A stretch of 64,000 nt of DNA from Nocardioides marmotae (GCF_013177455.1 NZ_CP053660.1:1302001-1366000), one strand, 5' to 3'; counted from the stretch's first letter, positions 25,811 to 34,682 are shown. Program-made: numbers and translations. Notes: generated by a model not told the origin, from the letters alone.

Positions 25811-26428
25811 GTGGGCACCCAGCACCGCGCACCCTTGGCGGCCTTCGTCCTCGTGACGATGGCGGCCGGTGGTGTCGCCGCGAACGCCTTGCACGGCGGC
25901 TCCGTCCCCGTGCAGGAGACGGTCGCCGGCTCCGCCCCCACCGCGCCGCAGGTGCCTCGTGCGATCGCCCCGCAGCCCCCGGCCGACCAGCCGGGCGGGT
26001 CGGCCGGCCCGTCCTCGCCCACCACTCCGGACGGCTCGGCCTCGGACGCCCAGGACGCCCCGGACGCCGGCGACCCGACGTCCGGCTCGGACGCCCCGGC
26101 CGGCGTGGCGGTCGGCGTGCTCGAGGCGATCCCCGGCCTCGCGGCGCTCCTCCACGGCGGCGCGGCGGAGGTGGACACCTCGGTCCAGCCCGGCGGCCCG
26201 GCACCCACCACCGGTCCGGCAACGCCCGAACCCCCGACGGAGCCCAGCCCGACGCCCGGCCCCACCGGGTCCGCGCCCAGCGACCCCCAGGACCCGAGCG
26301 GTACGCCGTCGCCGACCGACCCCGCGACGGACCCGGCCGGCGACATCCCGCCCGCGAGCCCGTCCGGCGAGGCCGAGCGCCCCGTCCCGGCGCCCTCGCC
26401 CTCGCCGTCGTCGACCCCGACGCCCTGA
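25811..26428 (+). CDS. exported Pro/Thr/Ser-rich low-complexity protein
   Basis: No recognised family. 205 residues: signal or anchor segment ([21 protein letters not shown], 7-27), a Pro/Ala/Asp/Ser-rich linker, a short hydrophobic helix near 98-112 ([16 protein letters not shown]), and a tail of alternating TP/SP/EP units ending SPSSTPTP. Such tails are typical of wall-spanning or mucin-like surface proteins. The GTG start has GGAAGGGGAGA about eight bases upstream. Related to the preceding gene in N-terminus (H-R/K-x-x-L-x-AFV) and in upstream DNA. Confidence 0.65.
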   Translation: MGTQHRAPLAAFVLVTMAAGGVAANALHGGSVPVQETVAGSAPTAPQVPRAIAPQPPADQPGGSAGPSSPTTPDGSASDAQDAPDAGDPTSGSDAPAGVAVGVLEAIPGLAALLHGGAAEVDTSVQPGGPAPTTGPATPEPPTEPSPTPGPTGSAPSDPQDPSGTPSPTDPATDPAGDIPPASPSGEAERPVPAPSPSPSSTPTP

Positions 26429-26560
26429 GCCGATCCTCTGACTCGACAGCCGGAGCCGGCTTCGTGAGCAGGCTCGGCGCCTGACCCGAGCCGGCCGCTG
26501 TGCGGACCGGGGCCGGTCCCTGCAGCCGACCCCTGGGGCGAACCCCGACCCGGGCGAGAT

Positions 26561-26585
26561 GCCCCGGGCCGCGCGGGCCCGGGGC
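26561..26585 (-). terminator. hairpin terminator after valS
   Basis: GCCCCGGGCC (26561-26570) pairs with GGCCCGGGGC (26576-26585) over a five-base loop, a few bases after the valS stop codon and between convergent genes. Confidence 0.6.
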
Positions 26586-26592
26586 GGAGGGC

Positions 26593-29238
26593 TCAGCCCT
26601 CGGCGACCGGCGCGAGCTCGGCGGAGACGGCGAGCTCGGTGGCGCTCTCGTCGACGGTGAAGACCAGGTCGCCGGTGACCTTGCCGCTGCGGCGCAGGTC
26701 GTCGGCGGCGACCTCGGCGGCGCGGACGAGCGCCTCCGGGCCGGCGATCTCGACGCGGGAGAGCTCGGCGCGCATGGACACCTTCGCCTGCGACTTCGCC
26801 CCGCGGATGCCGCCGAGGGCGGCCGCGACGGCGTCGACGGTGCTCGGGTCGGCGGCGGCGGCCGCGCCGAGGTCGAGCCCGGTCGGCCACGGGGCGTGGT
26901 GGATCGAGCCCTGCTCGGCACCGCGCGGGTGCCACCAGGACCAGACCTCCTCGGTCACGTAGGGCAGGAACGGCGCCAGCAGGCGCAGCTGCACCTCGAG
27001 GGCGATGGCCAGGGTGGCCCGCGCCGAGGCGGTCGCGGCGCCGCCCTCGGCGTCGTACGCCCGCTCCTTGACCAGCTCGAGGTAGTCGTCGCAGAACTCC
27101 CAGAAGAACTTCTCGACGGTCTCGAGCGCGGTCGTGTAGTCGTAGGCCTCGAACGCGTCGGTGGCCTTGTTGATCACGGTCTCGAGCCGCCCGAGGAGGG
27201 CGCAGTCGATGGGCGCGGCGACCTCGAAGGCGTTGAGCTCGGTGGCCCCGACGCCGCCGAGGACGAACTTCGAGGCGTTGAGGACCTTCATCGCCAGCCG
27301 GCGGCCGACCTTCATCTGGCTCTCGTCGAACGGGGAGTCCAGGCCGGGGCGCGACATGGCCGCGCGCCAGCGCACGGCGTCGGCGCCGAACTTGTCGAGG
27401 ATCTCGGTGGGGACGACGACGTTGCCCTTGGACTTCGACATCTTCTTGCGGTCGGGGTCGACCACGAAGCCCGAGATGAGCGCGTGGCTCCACGGGGTGA
27501 CGCCCTGCTCGAAGTGCGCGCGCACGACGCGGGAGAACAGCCAGGTGCGGATGATGTCGTGGGCCTGGGTGGCCAGGTCCATCGGGAAGACCCGCGAGAA
27601 CAGGTCGGGGTCGCTCTCCCAGCCACCGGCGATCTGCGGGGTCAGCGAGGAGGTCGCCCAGGTGTCCATGACGTCGGGGTCGCCGATGAAGCCGCCGGGC
27701 CGGCCGCGCTGGTCCTCGGTGTAGCCGCGCGGGGCGTCGGTCGAGGGGTCGACCGGCAGCTCGGCCTCGGAGGGCAGCAGCGGGTGGTCGTAGTCGGGCT
27801 CGCCCTGGTCGTCGAGCGGGTACCAGACCGGGAACGGGATGCCGAAGAAACGCTGGCGCGAGATCAGCCAGTCGCCGTTGAGGCCGCCGACCCAGTTCTC
27901 GTAGCGGTGCTTCATGTGGCTGGGGACCCAGGTGATCTCCGACCCGCGGGCGACGAGCTCGTCGCGCAGGGCGGTGTCGCGGCCGCCGTTGCGGATGTAC
28001 CACTGGCGGGTGGCGACGATCTCGAGCGGCTTGTCGCCCTTCTCGAAGAAGTTCGTCATCCGCTGGGTCGGCTTCGGCTCGCCGTCGAGGTCGCCGGCCT
28101 CGCGGAGCATGGTGACCATCTCCTCGCGGGCGGAGAAGGCGGTCTTGCCGGCGAGCCTCTCGTACGCCGCCGCGGCGGGCGCGGCCGCGAGCCACTCGGG
28201 GGTCTCGCGCAGCAGGCGGCCGTCGCGGCCGATGACGGTGCGGACGGGCAGCTGCAGCTCGCGCCACCAGGTGACGTCGGTCAGGTCGCCGAAGGTGCAG
28301 CACATGGCGATGCCGGCGCCCTTGTCCATCTCGGCGGCCGGGTGCGCGACCACGGGGATCTGCACGCCGAAGACCGGGGAGGTGACCGTGGTGCCGAACA
28401 GCGGCTGGTAGCGCTCGTCGTCGGGGTGGGCGATCAGCGCGACCACGGCCGGGATCAGCTCGGGACGGGTGGTCTCGATCCACACCGTGTCCTGGCCAGG
28501 CTCGCCGTCCGCGCGGTGGAAGGCCACGCGGTGGTAGGCGCCGGCGTACTCCCGCGCCTCGAGCTCGGCCTGGGCGACCGCGGTCTGGAAGGTGACGTCC
28601 CAGAGGGTCGGCGCCTCCTGGAGGTAGGCCTCGCCGCGGGCGAAGTTGCGCAGGAACGCGCGCTGGCTGGCGGTCTGCGCCTTGGGCCCGATGGTCGTGT
28701 AGTGCTGGTCCCAGTCGACCGAGAGGCCGAGGGTGCGCCACAGCGACTCGAAGACCTGCTCGTCCTCCTCGACGAGGCGCTCGCACAGCTCGACGAAGTT
28801 GGGCCGGCTGATCGGCACCTGCTTCTTCGGGTCCGGCTTGGCCGGCGGCGTGAAGTCGGGGTCGTAGGGGAGCGAGGGGTCGCAGCGCACGCCGAAGTAG
28901 TTCTGCACCCGGCGCTCGGTCGGCAGGCCGTTGTCGTCCCAGCCCATCGGGTAGAAGACGCTCTTGCCGGTCATCCGCTGGTAGCGGGCGACCAGGTCGG
29001 TGTGGGTGTAGGAGAAGACGTGGCCCACGTGCAAGCTGCCGCTGACGGTGGGCGGCGGGGTGTCGATGGAGAAGACGTTCTCGCGCGGCTGGGTGCGGTC
29101 GAACGCGTAGGTCTGCTCGGCCTTCCAGCGCTCGGACCACTTCTGCTCGAGCCCCTCGAGCGCGGGCTTCTCCGGTACGGCGAGCGCGGGCGGAGCGCTC
29201 GGCGCGTCGGGGGCCTGCTGCTGGGTGGTCTCGGTCAT
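26593..29238 (-). CDS. valS: valyl-tRNA synthetase
   Basis: Class I synthetase for tRNA-Val with editing of mischarged threonine. 881 residues with the HIGH-equivalent HVGH at 70-73, the CP1 editing domain in the 200-400 region, [10 protein letters not shown] at about 600, and the anticodon-binding helical domain. A C-terminal coiled-coil arm like that of E. coli ValRS is not obvious; the end ([20 protein letters not shown]) is short. TAGGCT seven bases before the ATG supports the start. Confidence 0.96.
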   Translation of the reverse strand: MTETTQQQAPDAPSAPPALAVPEKPALEGLEQKWSERWKAEQTYAFDRTQPRENVFSIDTPPPTVSGSLHVGHVFSYTHTDLVARYQRMTGKSVFYPMGWDDNGLPTERRVQNYFGVRCDPSLPYDPDFTPPAKPDPKKQVPISRPNFVELCERLVEEDEQVFESLWRTLGLSVDWDQHYTTIGPKAQTASQRAFLRNFARGEAYLQEAPTLWDVTFQTAVAQAELEAREYAGAYHRVAFHRADGEPGQDTVWIETTRPELIPAVVALIAHPDDERYQPLFGTTVTSPVFGVQIPVVAHPAAEMDKGAGIAMCCTFGDLTDVTWWRELQLPVRTVIGRDGRLLRETPEWLAAAPAAAAYERLAGKTAFSAREEMVTMLREAGDLDGEPKPTQRMTNFFEKGDKPLEIVATRQWYIRNGGRDTALRDELVARGSEITWVPSHMKHRYENWVGGLNGDWLISRQRFFGIPFPVWYPLDDQGEPDYDHPLLPSEAELPVDPSTDAPRGYTEDQRGRPGGFIGDPDVMDTWATSSLTPQIAGGWESDPDLFSRVFPMDLATQAHDIIRTWLFSRVVRAHFEQGVTPWSHALISGFVVDPDRKKMSKSKGNVVVPTEILDKFGADAVRWRAAMSRPGLDSPFDESQMKVGRRLAMKVLNASKFVLGGVGATELNAFEVAAPIDCALLGRLETVINKATDAFEAYDYTTALETVEKFFWEFCDDYLELVKERAYDAEGGAATASARATLAIALEVQLRLLAPFLPYVTEEVWSWWHPRGAEQGSIHHAPWPTGLDLGAAAAADPSTVDAVAAALGGIRGAKSQAKVSMRAELSRVEIAGPEALVRAAEVAADDLRRSGKVTGDLVFTVDESATELAVSAELAPVAEG

Positions 29239-29245
29239 AGGCGGA

Positions 29246-29251
29246 AGCCTA
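29246..29251 (-). promoter_or_regulatory. -10 hexamer TAGGCT for valS
   Basis: TAGGCT on the minus strand ends seven bases before the valS ATG. No T-box or other leader could fit, so valS seems to be transcribed leaderless. Confidence 0.5.
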
Positions 29252-29305
29252 GTTCGACCGCTCCGACCTGCGGAAACCGGTTGCCGCTCCGTGCCCGTCC
29301 CGCCC

Positions 29306-29311
29306 TACCCT
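29306..29311 (+). promoter_or_regulatory. -10 hexamer TACCCT for the GNAT gene
   Basis: TACCCT lies seven bases before the ATG at 29319. The valS and GNAT promoters face away from each other, with about 55 bp between their -10 elements. Confidence 0.45.
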
Positions 29312-29318
29312 GCCCGGC

Positions 29319-30305
29319 ATGTCCACCGCGCCCGACCGCACCGCCCCGACGTGGGCCGTCACCCTCACCACCGACCCCGCCGCGTTCCTCGAGCAGGCCG
29401 GCGCGCTGCTCGCCGCCGACCCGGTGGTCACCTCGGTCGTGGCGACGGTGACCCAGCGGGCCGCTGCCGAGGACGCCGCGGGCGGGCCGCTGCCGGACCA
29501 CCCCCGCTGGTGGGCGCTCGTGCGGGACGAGGCCGATGAGGCGGCCGCGGCGGCCGCGGCGGGCGCGGCGGCCGCGGCGGGCGAGGCCGGCGGGCCCGGG
29601 GCGGTGGTGGGCGCGGCGATGCGGACCGCGCCGTTCGAGCCGCACCCGGCGTACGTCCTGCCGATGCCGGAGGCGGCCGCGCGGGCCCTCGCGCGCAGCG
29701 TCCACGAGCGCGGCGAGCACCTGGGTGCCGTCAACGGCGCCCTGCCGGCGGCCCGGGTGGTCGCCGAGGAGACCGCGGCGCTGGTCGGCGGGGAGGTCGT
29801 GGTCGAGGAGCACCTGCGGCTGTGGGAGCTCCCGGGGCTCGACGCGGTGGTCGACCACGACGCCCCGGGCCGGCTGCGTCCGGCCACGCCGGCCGACGTG
29901 GCGACGTGCGTGGCGTGGTGGACGGCCTTCGCCGTCGACGCCGCGGAGCAGGGCGGTCGCGACGGCGCGCACCCGATGGACCTGGAGACCGAGGAGGGGA
30001 TGGCGCGCCGCATCGAGCGGGGGCTGGTCTGGCTGTGGGAGTCGGCCCAGGGCGAGGTCGTCCACCTGACCGCGCACACCGAGGCGGCGTACGGCGTGGT
30101 CCGGGTCGGCCCCGTCTACACCCCGCGCGAGCACCGCGGCCACGGCTACGCGAGCGCCGCCGTCGCCCAGGTGACCCGGCGGGTCCTCGAGGCGGGGGAC
30201 CGGGCGTGCCTGTTCACCGACCAGGCGAACCCGACGTCGAACAAGATCTACGCCGCCATCGGCTACCGGGTCGTGGCCGAGACCGCCAACCTGCTGGTCC
30301 GGTGA
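29319..30305 (+). CDS. GNAT family N-acetyltransferase
   Basis: A 328-residue protein whose C-terminal half (about 180-328) is a GNAT domain: PVYTPREHRGHGYASAAVAQV contains the R-x-x-G-x-A acetyl-CoA loop near residue 272, and DQANPTSNKIYAAIGYRVV is the closing strand. The N-terminal half resembles a second, degenerate GNAT domain. A poly-Ala stretch near 74-90 breaks it. The substrate is unknown. It is convergent with the alcohol dehydrogenase, with 12 bp between stops. Confidence 0.8.
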   Translation: MSTAPDRTAPTWAVTLTTDPAAFLEQAGALLAADPVVTSVVATVTQRAAAEDAAGGPLPDHPRWWALVRDEADEAAAAAAAGAAAAAGEAGGPGAVVGAAMRTAPFEPHPAYVLPMPEAAARALARSVHERGEHLGAVNGALPAARVVAEETAALVGGEVVVEEHLRLWELPGLDAVVDHDAPGRLRPATPADVATCVAWWTAFAVDAAEQGGRDGAHPMDLETEEGMARRIERGLVWLWESAQGEVVHLTAHTEAAYGVVRVGPVYTPREHRGHGYASAAVAQVTRRVLEAGDRACLFTDQANPTSNKIYAAIGYRVVAETANLLVR

Positions 30306-30317
30306 GCCCGGGGCGGG

Positions 30318-31415
30318 TCACCAGACGAGCACGGCCTTGACGACCGCGCCGTCGTGGAGGTCCTGCACGGCGGTGTTGATCTCCTCGAAGGGGTAGGTGC
30401 GGATCCAGTCGTCGACCGGGAACTCGCCGGCGGCGTGCATCGCGAGCAGCCGCGGCACCATCACCTGGGGGTCGGAGTCGCCCTCGATGGAGCCCTTGAC
30501 GACCTTGCCGTTCTGGAGCATGTCGATCGCGTCGAGCTGGTACTCCTCGGCCCCGAGGCCGAGCACGACGAGCTCGCCGCGGATGCCGAGCGCCTGCTGG
30601 GCCTGCTTGACCACGGCCGGGACGGCCGTGGTGTCGATGGCGTACGTCGCCCCGCCGCCGGTCAGCTCCTTGACCCGGTCGACGACCGACTGCTCGCCGA
30701 GCGCCCCGGGGTCGACGGTGACCGCGCCGAGGGCGGCCGCCCGCTCCAGCCGGCTCGCCATCAGGTCGACCGCGACGACCGTGCCGGTGCCGGTGGTCGC
30801 AGCGGCCGCGATCGCGGCCAGCCCGACGGCGCCGACGCCCCACACGACCAGGCTGTCCTGCGGGCCGGGGTCGAGCACGTTGAGCACGGTGCCGGCGCCG
30901 GTCTGGAAGCCGCAGCCGTACGGCGCGATCCGGGTCAGGTCGAGCGCCTGGTCGACCACGACGCAGTTGTCGGCGTACGCCAGGGCGTGCCGGGAGAAGG
31001 AGGACTGGCCGAAGAAGTTGGAGAAGACCGGCCCGGAGGCGCGGGAGTAGGCGGTGGAGCCGTCCATCCGCATGCCCATGTAGTTGAGCATCAGCGAGCT
31101 GTCGCAGTAGCCGACCTCGCCGGCGCGGCAGCGCGCGCACTGCCGGCAGGAGCGGAAGCTGAGCACGACGTGGTCGCCGACCTCGATGCCGGAGACGTCG
31201 GGCCCGACCGCCTCCACGACGCCGGCGCCCTCGTGGCCGAAGACGTTCGGGTACATCTCGGCCGGCAGCATCGAGGCCATCGTCACGTCGGTGTGGCACA
31301 GGCCCGTCGCGACGATCCGGACGAGCACCTCGTCGGCCCGGGGGCCTTCGAGCTCGACCTGCTCGAGACGGAACTGCTGTCCTGGGCCGTCGACGACGGC
31401 GACCGTGGTCTCCAT
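30318..31415 (-). CDS. zinc-dependent NAD(P)-type alcohol dehydrogenase (MDR)
   Basis: A 365-residue medium-chain alcohol dehydrogenase resembling aryl/benzyl-alcohol and other class III-like actinobacterial enzymes. Catalytic zinc ligands Cys40 (GLCHTDV), His61-Glu62 (GHEGAG) and the later Cys in APYGCGFQTG are present, as are the four structural-zinc cysteines at 90, 93, 96 and 104. The Rossmann motif is GVGAVGLAAIAA. The promoter carries a KstR-like operator directly upstream, suggesting a role in sterol or fatty-acid catabolism, although no other catabolic gene is nearby. Confidence 0.9.
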   Translation of the reverse strand: METTVAVVDGPGQQFRLEQVELEGPRADEVLVRIVATGLCHTDVTMASMLPAEMYPNVFGHEGAGVVEAVGPDVSGIEVGDHVVLSFRSCRQCARCRAGEVGYCDSSLMLNYMGMRMDGSTAYSRASGPVFSNFFGQSSFSRHALAYADNCVVVDQALDLTRIAPYGCGFQTGAGTVLNVLDPGPQDSLVVWGVGAVGLAAIAAAATTGTGTVVAVDLMASRLERAAALGAVTVDPGALGEQSVVDRVKELTGGGATYAIDTTAVPAVVKQAQQALGIRGELVVLGLGAEEYQLDAIDMLQNGKVVKGSIEGDSDPQVMVPRLLAMHAAGEFPVDDWIRTYPFEEINTAVQDLHDGAVVKAVLVW

Positions 31416-31421
31416 GGCGCC

Positions 31422-31439
31422 AACCTAGAACGTGTTCCA
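31422..31439 (-). promoter_or_regulatory. ADH promoter with KstR-like operator
   Basis: TAGAACGTGTTCCA (31426-31439) fits the 14-bp KstR consensus TnnAACnnGTTnnA at every fixed position and extends to an 18-bp imperfect palindrome (CCTAGAACGTGTTCCAGG). On the minus strand TAGGTT (31427-31422), six bases before the ADH ATG, reads as the -10, so the operator abuts and overlaps the promoter. A TetR-family repressor bound here would block transcription. Confidence 0.6.
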
Positions 31440-31465
31440 GGTCCTGTCTCCCGAAACCGGCTCCC

Positions 31466-31471
31466 TAGACT
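31466..31471 (+). promoter_or_regulatory. -10 hexamer TAGACT for folC
   Basis: TAGACT lies nine bases before the folC ATG. It is 27 bp from the KstR-like site, so folC may be touched by the same regulator. Confidence 0.45.
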
Positions 31472-31480
31472 CTGGACACG

Positions 31481-32869
31481 ATGACCGAGCCCACCGACTC
31501 CACCTCCCCGGCCGCACCCCGCCTCGCCGAGTCCTTCGCCGAAGTCGAGGACGCGCTGCTGTCCCGCTGGCCCGAGACGCGGCTCGAGCCCTCGCTCGAC
31601 CGGATCCGCGCCTTCACCGAGCTGCTCGGCGACCCGCAGAACTCCTACCCGGTCGTGCACCTGACCGGCACCAATGGCAAGACCTCGACCTCCCGGATGA
31701 TCGACGCGCTGCTGCGCACCCTCGAGCTGCGCACCGGCCGCTTCACCAGCCCCCACGTCGAGCGGATGAACGAGCGGATCAGCATCGACGGCGAGCCGCT
31801 GGACGACGAGGCCTTCGTCCGCGCGTTCAACGACGTCGCGCCGTACACCCACCTGGTCGACGAGGACCAGCCGCACCCGCTGTCGTTCTTCGAGACCGTG
31901 GTCGCGATGGCGTACGCCGCCTTCGCCGACGCCCCGGTCGACGTGGCCGTCGTCGAGGTCGGCATGGGCGGGACGTGGGACGCCACCAACGTCGCCGACG
32001 GCACGGTCGCGGTCGTCACCCCGATCGCGGTCGACCACACGCGCTACCTCGGCGAGACCGTCGCCGCGATCGCCCAGGAGAAGGCCGGCATCATCAAGCC
32101 CGGCGCCCAGGTCGTCCTCGCCCAGCAGCCGCCCGAGGCCGCCGTCGTGCTGCTCGAGCGCGCGGCGGAGGTCGGCGCCACCGTCGTCCGCGAGGGGATC
32201 GACTTCGGCGTCGTCTCGCGCGTGCCCGGCGTCGGCGGCCAGCTCATCTCGCTCCAGGGCCTGCGCGGCCGGTACGACGAGGTCTTCCTGCCCCTCCACG
32301 GCGCCCACCAGGCGCAGAACGCTGCGGTCGCCCTGGCCGCGGTCGAGGCGTTCCTGGCCGGCGGCGACGCCGGGGAGGCGCTCGACGAGGACCTCGTGCG
32401 CGCCGCCTTCGCCGAGGTCACCTCGCCCGGCCGGCTCGAGGTGATCCGCCGCTCGCCGAGCGTCGTGCTCGACGCCGCGCACAACCCCGCCGGCGCCGAG
32501 GCCACGGTCGCCGCGCTCGAGGACTCCTTCACCTTCTCCCCGCTCATCGGCGTGGTCGGGGTGATGGGGGACAAGGACGCCGAGGGCCTGCTCGCCGCCT
32601 TCGAGCCGGTGCTGTCCCACGTCGTCTGCACCCAGAACAGCACCGCCCGCGCGATGCCGGCCGAGGAGCTGGCCGAGGTCGCCCGCGAGATCTACGGCGA
32701 GGACCGGGTCAGCGTCGAGCCGCGGCTGGCCGACGCCATCGACGCCGCCGCCGCGCTCGCCGAGGCGGGGGAGGCCTTCGGCAGCCCGCTGGGCTCCGGC
32801 GCCGTGCTCGTCACCGGCTCGGTCGTCACCGTGGGCGAGGCCCGCACCCTCCTGGGAGGTCCCCGATGA
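31481..32869 (+). CDS. folC: folylpolyglutamate synthase / dihydrofolate synthase
   Basis: Adds glutamate to dihydropteroate and folates using ATP. 462 residues with the Mur-ligase-like P-loop LTGTNGKTSTSRM at about 62-74, TSPHVERMNERISIDG, VVEVGMGGTWDATN, AVDHTRYLGET and the C-terminal DAAHNPAGAEAT. Its last bases form an ATGA overlap with the DUF4233 gene. The ATG is preceded by TAGACT. Confidence 0.93.
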   Translation: MTEPTDSTSPAAPRLAESFAEVEDALLSRWPETRLEPSLDRIRAFTELLGDPQNSYPVVHLTGTNGKTSTSRMIDALLRTLELRTGRFTSPHVERMNERISIDGEPLDDEAFVRAFNDVAPYTHLVDEDQPHPLSFFETVVAMAYAAFADAPVDVAVVEVGMGGTWDATNVADGTVAVVTPIAVDHTRYLGETVAAIAQEKAGIIKPGAQVVLAQQPPEAAVVLLERAAEVGATVVREGIDFGVVSRVPGVGGQLISLQGLRGRYDEVFLPLHGAHQAQNAAVALAAVEAFLAGGDAGEALDEDLVRAAFAEVTSPGRLEVIRRSPSVVLDAAHNPAGAEATVAALEDSFTFSPLIGVVGVMGDKDAEGLLAAFEPVLSHVVCTQNSTARAMPAEELAEVAREIYGEDRVSVEPRLADAIDAAAALAEAGEAFGSPLGSGAVLVTGSVVTVGEARTLLGGPR

Positions 32870-33243
32870 GCAACCCGCAGCAGCGCTCGCCCCGCCGGGG
32901 CATGTGCGCGGCGATCCTGTGCCTGGAGGCGATCGCCCTCGGCCTGACCGCGCCGGTGATGATCACGATCGCCGACGTCGACCCCGCTCCGGCCCTCACC
33001 ATCGGCCTCGGGCTGATGGTCGTGTGCCTGCTCCTCGCCGGCATGCTCCGCCGGCCCTGGGCCTACACGGCCGGCTGGGTCGTCCAGGTCGCCGCGGTCG
33101 CCCTCGGGTTCGTCGTGCCGCTCATGTTCGTGCTCGGCGGCATCTTCGCCCTGCTCTGGGGCACCGCCGACTTCCTCGGCCGCAAGATCGAGCGCGAGCG
33201 CGCCGAGGCGTACGCCGCGTTCGAGGCCGACCGGGAGGTCTGA
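32866..33243 (+). CDS. DUF4233 membrane protein
   Basis: A 125-residue protein with four TM helices (about 12-34, 40-58, 66-82, 84-103), the DUF4233 pattern: RGMCAAILCLEAIALGL, ALTIGLGLMVVCLLLAG, GWVVQVAAVALGFVVP and MFVLGGIFALLWGTADFLG. It almost always follows folC in actinobacteria, as here with an ATGA overlap, and sits upstream of ndk. Function unknown. Confidence 0.85.
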   Translation: MSNPQQRSPRRGMCAAILCLEAIALGLTAPVMITIADVDPAPALTIGLGLMVVCLLLAGMLRRPWAYTAGWVVQVAAVALGFVVPLMFVLGGIFALLWGTADFLGRKIERERAEAYAAFEADREV

Positions 33244-33255
33244 CCCGCCGGCCCT

Positions 33256-33324
33256 GGCCCTCGGGGCCCTCGGGGCCCTCGGGGCCCTCGGCGGATCGGG
33301 GTCGCGGGGGATCGGGGTCGCGGG
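33256..33324. repeat. 9-bp and 16-bp tandem repeats
   Basis: Four exact copies of GGCCCTCGG (33256-33291) are followed by two exact copies of GGATCGGGGTCGCGGG (33293-33308, 33309-33324). They fill the gap between the DUF4233 and PPOX genes. Confidence 0.9.
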
Positions 33325-33354
33325 GGCCCGCGCGCGAGCGGCAGGATGGTCGGG

Positions 33355-34032
33355 GTGAGCACACCGCTGTCGCCGACCGCCCGCACCACCGTCCAGCGGG
33401 GCCGGCACCGTGTGGTCTCCGACCGCGAGGTGCTGCACGGGTTCCTCGCCGAGGCGCTCGTGGGGCACGTCGGCGTCGTGGTCGGCGACCACCCGGTCGT
33501 CCTCCCGTGCGCGTACGCCGTCGACCTCGCCGGCCCCGACGAGGGCGGCTCGCTCTACCTCCACGGGTCGGTGGCGTCGGTGTGGCTGCGGCACGCCATC
33601 GGGTCGACCGTCTGCGTGACCGTCACCGAGCTCGACGGGCTGGTGGCCGCCCGCTCGGCGTTCAATCACTCGATGAACTACCGCTCCGCGGTCGTCATCG
33701 GCCGCGCCCGGCTCGTCGAGGACGAGGCCGAGCGGGCCCGCGCCCTGGACCTCGTCGTCGACCAGATGGTCCCCGGCCGGGCCGCCACCCTGCGCCCCAG
33801 CACCCGCAAGGAGCTCGCGGCGACCGCCGTGCTCGCCGTACCGCTGCACGAGGCGTCGATGAAGGCTCGGGCCGGTGGTCCGGGCGACGAGCCCGAGGAC
33901 GTCGCCGCCGGCACCTGGGGCGGGCACGTGCCGCTGCGCCGCGTGGCCGGGGAGGCGGTCCCCGCGCCAGAGGCGAAGGGCCCGGTACCTGCGGACGTGG
34001 CTGCCCGTGTGCGCGGCCTGGCGGGTGGATAG
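33355..34032 (+). CDS. pyridoxamine 5'-phosphate oxidase (PPOX) family flavin-binding protein
   Basis: A split-barrel FMN-type protein of about 225 residues. Family features are the barrel strands LGHVGVVVGDHPVVLPCAYAVD, SLYLHGSVASVWLR, VCVTVTELDGLVAARSAFNHS and MNYRSAVVIGRARLV. The last two match the PPOX-like group that includes nitroimidazole-reductase-like NimA proteins. The cofactor could be FMN, F420 or haem. I prefer the GTG at 33355 over the ATG at 33346 because CAGGAT lies seven bases before it; both fit. The gene is inserted between folC-DUF4233 and ndk and flanked on both sides by 9-bp repeats. Confidence 0.75.
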   Translation: MSTPLSPTARTTVQRGRHRVVSDREVLHGFLAEALVGHVGVVVGDHPVVLPCAYAVDLAGPDEGGSLYLHGSVASVWLRHAIGSTVCVTVTELDGLVAARSAFNHSMNYRSAVVIGRARLVEDEAERARALDLVVDQMVPGRAATLRPSTRKELAATAVLAVPLHEASMKARAGGPGDEPEDVAAGTWGGHVPLRRVAGEAVPAPEAKGPVPADVAARVRGLAGG

Positions 34033-34035
34033 GGT
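34030..34035 (+). promoter_or_regulatory. -10 hexamer TAGGGT for ndk
   Basis: TAGGGT overlaps the end of the PPOX gene and lies six bases before the ndk ATG. Confidence 0.5.
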
Positions 34036-34041
34036 CGCGGC

Positions 34042-34455
34042 ATGACGCAGCGCACCCTCGTCCTCCTCAAGCCCGACACCGTCCGGCGAGGCCTCGTCGG
34101 TGAGATCCTGGGCCGGTTCGAGGCCAAGGGACTCACGATCGTCGCCATGGAGCTGCGGCACATCGACGCCGCCATGTCCGACCAGCACTACGCCGAGCAC
34201 GTCGAGCGCGACTTCTACCCCGACCTGCGCACCTTCGTCACCAGCGGCCCGCTCGTCTCGCTCGTCCTCGAGGGCGACGACGCGATCGAGGTCGTCCGCG
34301 TGATCAACGGCGCCACCGACGGCCGGAAGGCCGCCCCCGGCACCATCCGCGGCGACTACTCCCTCTCCAACCGCGAGAACCTCGTCCACGGCTCCGACTC
34401 CACCGAGTCCGCCGCCCGCGAGATCGCGCTCTGGTTCCCGCAGCTGGCGCTGTAG
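34042..34455 (+). CDS. ndk: nucleoside diphosphate kinase
   Basis: Transfers the gamma phosphate of ATP to nucleoside diphosphates through a phosphohistidine. 137 residues, with the active-site motif NLVHGSDSTESA near 116-127 holding the catalytic His, RTLVLLKPDTVRRG at the start and GATDGRKAAPGTIRGDYS as the Kpn-loop/nucleotide region. Length and sequence are normal. Confidence 0.96.
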   Translation: MTQRTLVLLKPDTVRRGLVGEILGRFEAKGLTIVAMELRHIDAAMSDQHYAEHVERDFYPDLRTFVTSGPLVSLVLEGDDAIEVVRVINGATDGRKAAPGTIRGDYSLSNRENLVHGSDSTESAAREIALWFPQLAL

Positions 34456-34500
34456 GCCTGTCGGGGAAGGCCGCGAAGCAGCCGCCCGCGACGTCCCACG

Positions 34501-34563
34501 CGCCCCGCTGGCCCCAGCGGCCCCAGCGGCCCCAGCGGCCCCAGCGGCCCCAGCGGCCCCGCT
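34501..34563. repeat. 9-bp tandem repeat GGCCCCAGC
   Basis: Five exact copies (34510-34554) with degenerate copies at both ends. Same period as the array at 33256, on the other side of the PPOX-ndk pair. It lies in the 408-bp gene-free interval 34456-34863. Confidence 0.9.
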
Positions 34564-34596
34564 AGCCCCACCGGTCTCGCCTGCGCGTGGATGATC

Positions 34597-34682
34597 GCGT
34601 CCCACCTTTTGGTGGTACGCGCCCGCTTCTGGGGCAAAATATTGGCCCAGAAGCGGGCGTATCCCACCTATAGGTGGGACGC
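34597..34682. repeat. 86-bp nested palindromic element with AT-rich centre
   Basis: Three adjoining inverted repeats. Left: GCGTCCCACC/GGTGGTACGC around TTTT (34597-34620). Middle: a 14-bp stem of CGCCCGCTTCTGGG and its complement (34620-34633 with 34646-34659) around CAAAATATTGG. Right: the perfect 18-bp palindrome TCCCACCTATAGGTGGGA (34662-34679) inside GCGT/ACGC. Left and right modules are also complementary to each other, so the whole folds as one cruciform. The AT cores stand out from the GC-rich surroundings. It could be a REP/MITE-like element or a complex terminator between ndk and mreB. The rest of 34683-34863 shows nothing else. Confidence 0.7.

Noticed and set aside
29239..29318. 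T-box leader for valS
   Set aside because: The probable -10 is seven bases before the ATG, leaving no room for a leader RNA.
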